Assembly (NCBI RefSeq): GCF_052078665.1
Contig: NZ_JBQJIK010000020.1
Span: 36,008-100,007 of the forward strand
DNA: 64,000 bases
Source of the DNA: Inquilinus sp052078665
Lineage (GTDB): Bacteria > Pseudomonadota > Alphaproteobacteria > DSM-16000 > Inquilinaceae
Reading direction: 5' to 3'
The notes under the pieces were generated by a model. The model saw only the letters and a program-made list of their open reading frames with translations. It did no database searches and was not told where the DNA came from. The translations under genes and the position numbers were made by a program. Positions 7,527 to 14,992 of the stretch are shown here, piece by piece (the stretch's first letter is position 1; the number at the start of each line of letters is the position of its first letter).

Positions 7527-9053
7527 ATGTTCTGGCTGATCCTGCTGGGCGGGCTGCTGCGGCTCGCCTTGGCCTGGGCGCTCGGCTACGGCAACGGCGA
7601 ATCCTACTACGTCGCCACCGCCCGCTTCTGGGCGCTCAGCTATTTCGACCAGCCGCCGCTGTTCCTGTGGCTGACCCACGCCATGATCGGGCTCGGCGAC
7701 GCCGAGCTGTGGCTGCGCCTGCCCTATGTGCTGATGTTCGGGGTCTCGACCTGGCTGATGTACCGGCTGGGCGCGGTTCTGTTCGGTGCCTGGGCCGGGG
7801 TCTGGGCGGCGCTGCTGCTGAACCTCTCGGCCGTGTTCTTCCTCAGCGTCGGCAGCTGGGTGCAGCCGGACGGGCCGCTGTTCCTGTTCCTGCTGGCCGC
7901 GGCGTATTGCACCGCGCGGGTGGTGGTGCCGGAGCCGGAGACGCTGTCGCCCGGCGCCGCCTGGGGCTGGTGGCTCGCCGCCGGACTCTGCTTCGGCCTG
8001 GCGCTGCTGTCGAAATACCACGCCGTGCTGATGATGGCCGGGCTGCTGCTGTTCCTGCTGACCACCCCGGGGCGGCGGCGCTGGCTGGCCCATCCGGCGC
8101 CCTGGATCGCGGTCGTCATCGCCTTCGCGATCTTCTCGCCGGTGCTGATCTGGAACGCCGAGAACCAGTGGGTGTCGTTCCTGTTCCAGAGCGGCCGCAG
8201 CTCCGGCGGGCGCTTCCGGTTCGACTGGCTGGGCCAGAACATCGGCGGCCAGGCGATCTGGCTCCTGCCCTGGATCTGGCTGCCGATGATCTGGGTGTTC
8301 GGCGCCGGGCTGTTCCGCGGTCCGAAGGATCTGCGCGGCTGGTTCCTGGTCAGCCTCGCCATCATCCCGATCGTGCTGTTCACCGCGGTCGCCTCCTGGG
8401 CCAAGGTCGGCGCCCATTTCCACTGGCAGGCGCCGGGCTACCTGATGCTGTTCCCGCTGCTCGGCGCCGCCACGGCGCGCTGGCTGAAAGCCGGCAGCCG
8501 TCCCGCCCGGATCTGGCTCAAGGCGTCGACCATCGCCACCGTGGTGGTGCTGGTGGTGCTGGGCAGCCACGCCGCCACCGGCTGGATGCGGGCCCTGCCC
8601 TATCTCGACCGGGCCACGATCGAGAAGGACCCGACGCTGGAGGGGCTGGACTGGACCGATCTGCGCGCCGCGGCGCAGGAGCGCGGCTGGTTCGACCGGC
8701 CCGGCCTGTTCGTGGTCGGCACCCAGTGGCACCAGGCCGGCAAGATCGACGTGCAGCTCGGCGACCGGCTGCCGGTGCTGTGCCTGTGCGAAGACCCGCG
8801 CAACCTGGCCTTCGGCTGGAACCAGATGGATTTCGCCGGCCATGACGCGGTGATCGTCGGCCAGGACGAGTTCCTGAGGAGGTTCGACGAGCGCTGGCGG
8901 CCCTATTTCGCCTCGGTCGAGCCGCAGCCGGACATCATCGTCCACCGCGGCGGCCGGGCCGAGCTGACCCTGCACGTCTACACCGCCCGCGGCTTCAAGG
9001 CGCCCTGGCCGCTGCCGCTGCCGCCGAACGCACCGTGGGAAACTGCCAAGTGA
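7527..9053 (+). CDS. Membrane glycosyltransferase, GT39/ArnT-like (PMT_2)
   Basis: The 508-residue polytopic protein has about ten hydrophobic segments. The first periplasmic loop carries 'NGESYYVATARFW' and 'DQPPLFLWL', the acidic-loop pattern of ArnT/PMT-type enzymes that transfer sugars from polyprenyl phosphate to lipid or protein in the periplasm. A soluble C-terminal part follows from about residue 380. The ATG at 7527 is close behind the purine-rich 7519-7524, but the frame reads plausibly a few codons further upstream to the ispE junction. The native N-terminus may therefore have been lost. Its stop overlaps the next start. Confidence 0.85.
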   Translation: MFWLILLGGLLRLALAWALGYGNGESYYVATARFWALSYFDQPPLFLWLTHAMIGLGDAELWLRLPYVLMFGVSTWLMYRLGAVLFGAWAGVWAALLLNLSAVFFLSVGSWVQPDGPLFLFLLAAAYCTARVVVPEPETLSPGAAWGWWLAAGLCFGLALLSKYHAVLMMAGLLLFLLTTPGRRRWLAHPAPWIAVVIAFAIFSPVLIWNAENQWVSFLFQSGRSSGGRFRFDWLGQNIGGQAIWLLPWIWLPMIWVFGAGLFRGPKDLRGWFLVSLAIIPIVLFTAVASWAKVGAHFHWQAPGYLMLFPLLGAATARWLKAGSRPARIWLKASTIATVVVLVVLGSHAATGWMRALPYLDRATIEKDPTLEGLDWTDLRAAAQERGWFDRPGLFVVGTQWHQAGKIDVQLGDRLPVLCLCEDPRNLAFGWNQMDFAGHDAVIVGQDEFLRRFDERWRPYFASVEPQPDIIVHRGGRAELTLHVYTARGFKAPWPLPLPPNAPWETAK

Positions 9054-10168
9054 TGCGCTACGAGCTCGCCGTGGTGGTGCCGACACTGAACGAGGTCGGC
9101 AATGTCGGGCGCCTCGTCGAGCTGCTCGACGCGGCCCTGGCCGGGATCGCCTGGGAGGTGATCTTCGTCGACGACGATTCGACCGACGGCACCGCCGAAG
9201 CGGTCTACAAGATCGCCGAGACCCGGGACAATGTCCGCTGCCTGAAGCGGATCGGCCGACGCGGCCTGGCCTCGGCCACGGTCGAGGGCATGATGGCGAC
9301 CGGCGCGCCCTATCTCGCGGTGATGGACGCCGACCTGCAGCATGACGAGACGCTGCTGCCGAAGATGCTGCAGCGGCTGAAGGCCGACACGCTCGACATC
9401 GTCGTCGCCAGCCGCTTCCTGCCGGGCAGCGACCTCGGCAGCTTCTCCGGGAAGCGCGAGCGCCTGTCCGGCCTCGGCATCCGGCTTGCAAAGATGGTGG
9501 TGCCGTCCAATCTGACGGATCCGCTCAGCGGCTTCTTCATGCTGCGCCGGCCGCTGATCGAGGAGGTGGCGGACCGGCTGAACGGACAGGGCTTCAAGAT
9601 CCTGCTCGACATCTTCGCCTCGGCCGGGCGCCCGTTGCGCTTCGCCGAGCTGCCCTTCGTCTTCCGCAGCCGGCACAGCGGCGAAAGCAAGCTCGACTTC
9701 GCCGTGAGCCTGGAATTCCTGATGCTGATCTTCGACAAGCTGCTGGGCGGTACGATCCCGGCCCGCTTCATCCTCTTCGTCATGGTCGGGCTGTCCGGCG
9801 TGGCGGTGCAGCTGGCCCTGGTCGGGCTGTTCCTGCACGCCTTCGACTGGGACTTCTACTGGGCCCAGGCGGTGGCGACCGTGGTGGCGATGTCCTCGAA
9901 CTTCGCCCTCAACAACCGCATCACCTATCGCGACAAGCAGCTGCGCGGCCGCGATTTCCTGCGCGGCCTGCTGTCCTTCTACGCCGCCTGCGCCATCGGC
10001 GCCGTGATCAACCTGCAGGTGGCGGAGTTCCTGTACGAACAGCACCTGCCCTGGGCCCTGGCCAGCTTCCTCGGCGCCGCCCTGTCCTCGGTCTGGAACT
10101 TCGGCGTCACCTCGACCTTCACCTGGAGCAAGCGCGCCCGCCCGCGGACCCAGGCGGCCGGGGAGTAG
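9053..10168 (+). CDS. GT2 polyprenyl-phosphate glycosyltransferase with C-terminal GtrA domain
   Basis: The 371-residue protein has a GT-A domain (residues about 5-230) with 'VVVPTLNEVGNVGRLV', 'FVDDDSTDGT' and the metal-binding 'DADLQHD', as in dolichol/undecaprenyl-phosphate mannose synthases. Residues about 238-360 form a four-helix GtrA-type membrane domain. It probably charges undecaprenyl phosphate with a sugar that the preceding GT39-type enzyme uses. The ATG at 9053 overlaps the upstream stop (TGATG), indicating coupling. A GTG 18 bases upstream is less likely. Confidence 0.9.
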   Translation: MRYELAVVVPTLNEVGNVGRLVELLDAALAGIAWEVIFVDDDSTDGTAEAVYKIAETRDNVRCLKRIGRRGLASATVEGMMATGAPYLAVMDADLQHDETLLPKMLQRLKADTLDIVVASRFLPGSDLGSFSGKRERLSGLGIRLAKMVVPSNLTDPLSGFFMLRRPLIEEVADRLNGQGFKILLDIFASAGRPLRFAELPFVFRSRHSGESKLDFAVSLEFLMLIFDKLLGGTIPARFILFVMVGLSGVAVQLALVGLFLHAFDWDFYWAQAVATVVAMSSNFALNNRITYRDKQLRGRDFLRGLLSFYAACAIGAVINLQVAEFLYEQHLPWALASFLGAALSSVWNFGVTSTFTWSKRARPRTQAAGE

Positions 10169-10177
10169 GCCGGCTCG

Positions 10178-10894
10178 TTACAGCGGACGAGCCGCAAGAC
10201 CCTTGTACAGGATCGGTCCCGTGGGCCGACCGGTCGGCGAGCCGGACGCCGGCTCGAGCGTGATCTCGAAGAGCTGCTGTTCCTTCGGTGATGGCACATG
10301 GCCCAGGTCGAGGCCGACGCTGCGCGCCGCATCGATCAATCCGACCGACACCGGTCCGATCTCTCTGCTGGGCAGGGTCCAGATCTGGAGGGCCCGGCCT
10401 TCGGGAACCGGCACTGCGGCCAGCGAGAGCAGCCGAGCCCGGCCATCGGCGCCGATCTCGATCACCGCGCCCGGCACGGCGCTGCCATCGGCCAGCAACA
10501 CGGCGACCAGGACCGGCTGTGGCGGAGGCCGCAGCAGCAGCGCTGCGGTTCCCGCCATCAGCAGCAGCGCCGCCGCCGAGGCGGCCAGACCCGTCGACCG
10601 CCAGAACCGGAGATCCGACCAGAGAGCCCGCAGCCTGCCTGTCCGGTGTGATCCAGCGGTTTCGACCGGTCGCCCGAGATCCGTATCGATCCGGCGCCAC
10701 AGGCTTTCGTCCAGCGGCTCGGGCGTCGCGGTCTCGTCGAGCTCCGCCAGGCGGATGCGCCACGCCTCGACCTCATTTTTCAGCGACGGGTCACGCTCCA
10801 TCTCGGCCTCGAAGGCTCGCTCCCTCTCCCCGATCTCCATCAGCCCGAGGACGTAATCCGCAACCCGCGCGTCCCGATCATCGTCGCCGATCAC
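10178..10894 (-). CDS. RskA-type anti-sigma factor
   Basis: The 238-residue membrane protein has an N-terminal cytoplasmic domain (residues 1-95, 'VADYVLGLMEIGERERAFEAE'), one transmembrane helix (about 100-121) and a periplasmic RskA-like domain with 'GRALQIWTLP' and 'EITLEPASGSPTGRPTGP'. It should sequester the adjacent ECF sigma factor until a signal is sensed outside the inner membrane. The GTG at 10894 overlaps the sigma stop by 4 bases, and an AAGGAG lies 8 bases upstream. This start was preferred to longer frames. Confidence 0.92.
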   Translation of the reverse strand: MIGDDDRDARVADYVLGLMEIGERERAFEAEMERDPSLKNEVEAWRIRLAELDETATPEPLDESLWRRIDTDLGRPVETAGSHRTGRLRALWSDLRFWRSTGLAASAAALLLMAGTAALLLRPPPQPVLVAVLLADGSAVPGAVIEIGADGRARLLSLAAVPVPEGRALQIWTLPSREIGPVSVGLIDAARSVGLDLGHVPSPKEQQLFEITLEPASGSPTGRPTGPILYKGLAARPL

Positions 10895-11505
10895 TGCATG
10901 CACTCCTTGAGCGACAGCAATGCGCGGCGGATCCAGGATTTTGCGGTCCCCAGCGGCACCTCGAGGCGAGCCGCGATCTCGCCATGCGTGAGCCCATGGG
11001 CGTAGGCCAGCAGGATGCCTGTTCGACGCTGCGGCTCGAGCGTTTCCAGGCACCGCCTCAGTCGTCCGGACTCCGATAGCCGTTCCACGATGGCTTCCGG
11101 ATCCGGGGCACCGTCCGCGAGGTCGGGCGACTGCGGATCACGCGACAGATCCTCGCGCCTGCCGTCGCGCAGGATCGTCAGCGCCCGGTTGCGCACGATC
11201 GTGATGATCCAGGCCCGCCCGGCGCCCCGTGCCGCATCGAAGCGGGCCGCATTCCTCCAGATCTGCACGAAGGCGTCGTGAACGGCCTCTTCCGCCAGAT
11301 CGCGTCGGCGCAGGATGCGCCGGGCGATGGCCAGCATGATGCCCGCATCGCGTTCGTAGATCGCGCGAAGGGCCGTCCGGTCCCCGCTCGCGCATCTGCG
11401 CAACGCGCCGGGATAGTCGAAGCCTTCGGCCGCCGGGCGACCGCCGTCGCGGATGCCGCTCATCTCGACTGGCCCGCCATCACTCGTCTCCGGAGCATTG
11501 TCCAC
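10891..11505 (-). CDS. ECF-family RNA polymerase sigma factor (SigK-like)
   Basis: The 204-residue protein shows region 2 ('LRAIYERDAGIMLAIARRILRRRDLAEEAVHDAFVQIW', then 'RGAGRAWIITIVRNRAL') and region 4 with a C-terminal helix-turn-helix ('LTHGEIAARLEVPLGTAKSWIRRAL'). It is coupled to its RskA-type anti-sigma by a 4-base overlap, the standard ECF module. It lies 107 bases downstream of the RTX gene on the same strand, so the three genes may share a transcript. Confidence 0.93.
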   Translation of the reverse strand: MDNAPETSDGGPVEMSGIRDGGRPAAEGFDYPGALRRCASGDRTALRAIYERDAGIMLAIARRILRRRDLAEEAVHDAFVQIWRNAARFDAARGAGRAWIITIVRNRALTILRDGRREDLSRDPQSPDLADGAPDPEAIVERLSESGRLRRCLETLEPQRRTGILLAYAHGLTHGEIAARLEVPLGTAKSWIRRALLSLKECMQ

Positions 11506-11612
11506 AGCATCAGGATACGCATCGAATCGCGCCTCCGTCGCTCAACGGTTGAAGGAGCCGCCGGTTGGCGCGGCGGCCTCCGGGACCGCCGCCGCGCCAT
11601 TTCATGCGTCTC

Positions 11613-12620
11613 TCAGATGAAAGTGAAGTCCGCGGCGGTGAAGTCGATCGCCTGGAAATCCGCGAAGTCGATCCCGGTGAGCCGGGCGATGGATCCGACC
11701 ATGTTGGGGCCTGAGACGTAGAGCAGGCTGCCGACATTGAACGTCGTGTTGTAGTAGACGATGATGTCGCCGGCCTCCTCGCCCTGGACCGACGCGGCCG
11801 CGGCCCCTGCAGTGGCAAAGGTCTGGTCGGTGATCACGACGACGTTTTGACCGTTCGCACCGGCCGCGGCCCCCCGATAGAAGCTGCTGGTGGCGCCGCC
11901 GACCGATCCATCGCCGAGATCCTTGAAGGCCGCGCCGGCCGCATCCTCGCCCAGCCCGGCGACGTCGAACGCAAATTTGTCGCCGCCCGGACCCCCGTCG
12001 AAGTCGGTGATCTGGGCAAACCCGGCTCCGGTCGTGTTCTGCGGGTTGGTCCACCGGAAGGTGAAGGCATCGTTGCCGGCCCCTCCGGTCATGGTGTCGA
12101 TGCCGTCGCCCTGCAGCAGGATGTCGTCGCCCTGCCCGCCCGACAGCACATCGGCGCCGAAATCGCCGCGCGCCTGGCTCGATCCTTCATCTCCCGAAAG
12201 CGAGTCGTTGCCGGCGCCGCCGGCCACCACGTCGTCGCCGGCGCCGCCGAACAGGCGGTCCCGCCCTGCGCCGCCGTCAAGATCATCCTTGCCCGCGCCG
12301 CCGCGCAGGGCGTCGTCGCCCTGGTCGCCGCGCAGGACATCGTCTCCGGCGCCGCCCTCGGCCGCATCATTGCCGAAGCCGGCGCTGACCCGGTCGTTCC
12401 CGTCCGCTCCGAGCAGCATGTCGTTGCCGAAGCCGCCGTCGATCAGGTCGTCGCCGGCGCCGCCGTCGACCCGGTCGCTGCCGAAACCGGCGTAGATCCG
12501 GTCGTTGCCGGCGCCGCCGAAGATCCGGTCGTCGCCGAACAGGTCGATGATGAGGTCGTCGCCGCTGCTGCCGGTGATGGTGTCGCCGAACAGCGATCCG
12601 AGCACAATCTTTCCAGGCAT
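11613..12620 (-). CDS. RTX (hemolysin-type calcium-binding) repeat protein
   Basis: The 335-residue acidic protein begins directly with Gly-Asp-rich nonapeptides (GGxGxDxLx), for example 'GGAGNDRIY', 'GGAGDDLIDGG' and 'GGAGDDVLRG', filling about residues 15-200. A beta-rich C-terminal domain follows and ends in 'DFTAADFTFI'. There is no Sec signal; the C-terminus fits a type I (ABC) secretion signal. No secretion genes and no catalytic domain are present. Such proteins fold on calcium binding outside the cell. The repeats are also visible as GC-rich degenerate tandem DNA at about 12090-12610. Confidence 0.92.
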   Translation of the reverse strand: MPGKIVLGSLFGDTITGSSGDDLIIDLFGDDRIFGGAGNDRIYAGFGSDRVDGGAGDDLIDGGFGNDMLLGADGNDRVSAGFGNDAAEGGAGDDVLRGDQGDDALRGGAGKDDLDGGAGRDRLFGGAGDDVVAGGAGNDSLSGDEGSSQARGDFGADVLSGGQGDDILLQGDGIDTMTGGAGNDAFTFRWTNPQNTTGAGFAQITDFDGGPGGDKFAFDVAGLGEDAAGAAFKDLGDGSVGGATSSFYRGAAAGANGQNVVVITDQTFATAGAAAASVQGEEAGDIIVYYNTTFNVGSLLYVSGPNMVGSIARLTGIDFADFQAIDFTAADFTFI

Positions 12621-12745
12621 GGTCGTCTCTCCCGTTGGTGCAATCGAACGCTCGATCCGAATGCACTACTCGTGAAGAGCGCCTGCGGATGCACCGCAGG
12701 TCCCTGAAAAGTCAGAATGGGAGAGCAGGCGCGCGAAACTTCCGC

Positions 12746-13381
12746 TCAGCAGAGCGCCGGCTCGGTCTCCCGGCGGAACGACCGGAACAGCTCGCCGACG
12801 CTGCGGGTGCCGGTCTCGACCAGGTCGAAGCGGCGGCCGAAGCGGATCCAGTCGACCATCAGCCCGACCATCAGGCAGGTCAGGGTGCTGGCCGCCACCT
12901 CAGGCGGCCAGGCCGGGCTCAGCCGGCCGGACTCCCGCGCCATGGTGAAGGCCCGGCTCATGGTCGCGCGCATGTGGTCATGCGCCTCGCGCTGCCGCGC
13001 CAGCGCCGCCAGCATCTCGCCGACATACTCGCAGCGGCAGGTCAGGATGGTGAACACCCGCTGGCGCTGCTCGTCCTCGGTCAGGGCGATGAAGCTCTCG
13101 ACCATCGCCTGCTCGACCAGGCCCAGCGGGTCGGGATGGCCGTCGGCCATCGCCCGCTCGACGATATCCTCCGCCGGCAGCTTCACCCGCTCGTGCAGCG
13201 CCTCGAACAGCTCGACCTTGTTCTTGAAGTGCCAGTAGATGGCGCCGCGGGTCACCCCGGCGGCGTTGGCGATCAGCTCCAGCGAGGTGCGCGACACCCC
13301 GTCGACGAAGAACAGCCGCTCCGCTGCGTCCAGGATTTTCTGCCGGGTCTCTTCCGCCTCGGCCTTGGTGCGGCGTGCCAT
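12746..13381 (-). CDS. TetR-family repressor of RND efflux (AcrR/TtgR-like)
   Basis: The 211-residue protein starts 'RRTKAEAEETRQKILDAAE', with the helix-turn-helix at about residues 33-53 ('TSLELIANAAGVTRGAIYWHF'), exactly the AcrR/TtgR/MexR-type N-terminus. The rest is the ligand-binding domain. It is divergent from an RND adaptor-pump operon, and an AcrR-type operator lies in the shared intergenic region. It should release DNA on binding lipophilic compounds. The ATG at 13381 was chosen because the family N-terminus begins there; the frame continues upstream without homology. Confidence 0.93.
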   Translation of the reverse strand: MARRTKAEAEETRQKILDAAERLFFVDGVSRTSLELIANAAGVTRGAIYWHFKNKVELFEALHERVKLPAEDIVERAMADGHPDPLGLVEQAMVESFIALTEDEQRQRVFTILTCRCEYVGEMLAALARQREAHDHMRATMSRAFTMARESGRLSPAWPPEVAASTLTCLMVGLMVDWIRFGRRFDLVETGTRSVGELFRSFRRETEPALC

Positions 13382-13411
13382 GTCCCTATTCCTCTCCCCC
13401 TTTTTGCTCTT

Positions 13412-13431
13412 TACATACGTCCGAGTATGTA
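13412..13431. promoter_or_regulatory. Inverted repeat upstream of the acrR-like gene
   Basis: TACATAC (13412-13418) and GTATGTA (13425-13431) form a 7-bp inverted repeat 30 bases upstream of the repressor start. It shares the half-site sequence of the larger operator at 13726-13747 and is probably an autoregulatory repressor site. Confidence 0.65.
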
Positions 13432-13725
13432 TATAAGTCCATCCCTGCGTGACGTCCCGGAGGCCCCGGGATGTGTGCGGCGCAAAAGAATCCGACATCG
13501 GGAAGGGGTTGTCGTGAGCTCAGCCATCCGGGATTCGGGGTGCCCCCCGACACTATTCCGTCGTTCCGGGGACCGGCTGCCGCGTCTCTCCCGATAACAA
13601 ATCTTAATATGTCGGCTCGGCCTCCGCCATTGCCCGGGCGGCCAAGAGCAGGCATTCTGGGGATGCGCCGATATGGCGGTGTGGGGGCCGGGTGAAACGT
13701 CGAGGGGATCTTCCGCATCCCTGAA

Positions 13726-13747
13726 ACATACATTCCAGAATGTATGT
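13726..13747. promoter_or_regulatory. AcrR-type operator upstream of the efflux operon
   Basis: Ten-base arms at 13726-13735 and 13738-13747 are perfect reverse complements around a 2-base centre. The arm ACATACATTC matches the known E. coli AcrR operator arm, which also begins TACATACATT. It lies about 80 bases before the adaptor start, where a repressor could block transcription. Confidence 0.85.
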
Positions 13748-13825
13748 AAATCAATCCTGCGCTGTGGCCCGTCGTCCAAATTCGTTGTGCAGGGCAAAAA
13801 ACTCTTAGGCAAAGGTGCGGTCACC

Positions 13826-14992
13826 GTGAGCAAGACGTCTTCTCTTCGCGCCGTCGCATTGGCCGTCACCCTGGCCGCCGCGCCGATTCTTGCATCTTGC
13901 AACGAAAACACCGGTGAAGCCCAGGCCCAGACGCAATCCGCGCCCCCGCCGCCAGAGGTGACGGTGCAGGAGGTGTCGGCCGGTCCGGTGCCGCTGACCT
14001 ACACCTATGCCGCCCGGGTCTCGGCCTTCCGCGAGATCGAGGTGCGTGCCCGCGTCGGCGGCATCCTGCTGAAGCGCGACTACACCGAGGGTGCGCGGGT
14101 GGCGGAGGGGCAGGAGCTGTTCCGCATCGATCCCGCCACCTACCAGGCCGAGGTGGCGCGCGCCCAGGCCCAGCTGCAGCAGTCCCAGGCCCAGCTCGCC
14201 AACGACCGCATCAATGCCGACCGGGCGGCCAAGCTGTTCGCCGCCCGCGCCGGGTCGGAGCGCGACCGCGACGACGCCGCGGCCCAGGTCCGCACCGACG
14301 AGGCGGCGATGGCCGCCACCCAGGCGCAGCTGAAGACGGCGCAGCTCAACCTCGACTACACGACCGTGACGGCGCCGCTCGGCGGCATGACCAGCATCGA
14401 GGCGGTGCCGGAGGGCAGCCTGATCAGCGCCAACGGCCTGCTGACCCGGATCACCCAGCTCGACCCGGCCTATGTCAGCTTCTCCTTCAGCGACGCGGAC
14501 TTCGCCGAGATCCGGCGGCTGCTCGACGAGGGCAAGGCCGACGGGCCGAAGGACCGCCGCTTCCCGGTGTCGGTCAAGCTCGGCGACGGGCGGACCTATG
14601 AGCATGGCGGCACCATCAACTTCACCGACAGCATCGTCGACGACCAGACCGGCACGATTCGCGCCCGGGCGATGCTGCCGAACGCCCAGGGCATCCTGAT
14701 GCCGAACCAGTTCGTCCGGGTCACCGTCGGCGGCCTGGCGCTGAAGCAGGGCATCGTGGTGCCGCAGGTGGCGGTGATGCAGGGCCCGCAGGGTCCCTTC
14801 GCCTATGCCCTGGGCGAGGGCGACAAGGCCGAGGCGCGGCCGCTGACGCTCGGCCGCGAGGTCGAGGGCGGCTGGCTGGTCGAGGCCGGCCTGAAGGCCG
14901 GCGACCGGATCATCACCGAGGGCGTGATCAAGGTCCGGCCGGGCAGCCCGGTGCGCCCGTCCGCCGCCAAGGTGGCGCAGGTGGCCCCGTGA
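13826..14992 (+). CDS. RND efflux periplasmic adaptor (membrane fusion protein)
   Basis: The 388-residue lipoprotein links an RND pump to an outer-membrane channel. Its N-terminus has a hydrophobic stretch and the lipobox 'LASC', so Cys is lipidated at about residue 25. The family order is seen: a lipoyl half-motif ('VRARVGGILLKRDYTEGARVAEGQELFRID'), an alpha-hairpin rich in Gln/Ala ('ARAQAQLQQSQAQL'), the second lipoyl half ('LDYTTVTAPLGG') and beta-barrel and proximal domains. The GTG at 13826, behind a weak AAAGGTG, places the signal correctly. It is coupled to the pump by GTGA. Confidence 0.92.
   Translation: MSKTSSLRAVALAVTLAAAPILASCNENTGEAQAQTQSAPPPPEVTVQEVSAGPVPLTYTYAARVSAFREIEVRARVGGILLKRDYTEGARVAEGQELFRIDPATYQAEVARAQAQLQQSQAQLANDRINADRAAKLFAARAGSERDRDDAAAQVRTDEAAMAATQAQLKTAQLNLDYTTVTAPLGGMTSIEAVPEGSLISANGLLTRITQLDPAYVSFSFSDADFAEIRRLLDEGKADGPKDRRFPVSVKLGDGRTYEHGGTINFTDSIVDDQTGTIRARAMLPNAQGILMPNQFVRVTVGGLALKQGIVVPQVAVMQGPQGPFAYALGEGDKAEARPLTLGREVEGGWLVEAGLKAGDRIITEGVIKVRPGSPVRPSAAKVAQVAP

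Larger units (their letters stand above)
13382..13825. other. Divergent regulatory region of the efflux locus
   Basis: These 444 bases between the repressor and the adaptor hold no supported gene. They contain the two inverted repeats listed separately and an A/T-rich patch at about 13594-13613 that could serve a promoter. The adaptor frame is open across part of this region but without lipoprotein or homology features. Confidence 0.6.

Noticed and set aside
7028..8845. 605-codon frame that joins the ispE N-terminus to a long C-terminal extension
   Set aside because: Only codons from 7181 to about 7500 are IspE-like; the rest is an out-of-frame reading of the glycosyltransferase.
12090..12610. 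Tandem-like GC-rich repeats resembling a CRISPR or satellite
   Set aside because: They are in-frame degenerate nonapeptide codons of the RTX protein, with no constant repeat-spacer pattern.
13673..13825. Upstream extension of the efflux adaptor frame
   Set aside because: The extension would cover the operator and push the lipoprotein signal inside the protein; the GTG at 13826 fits better.
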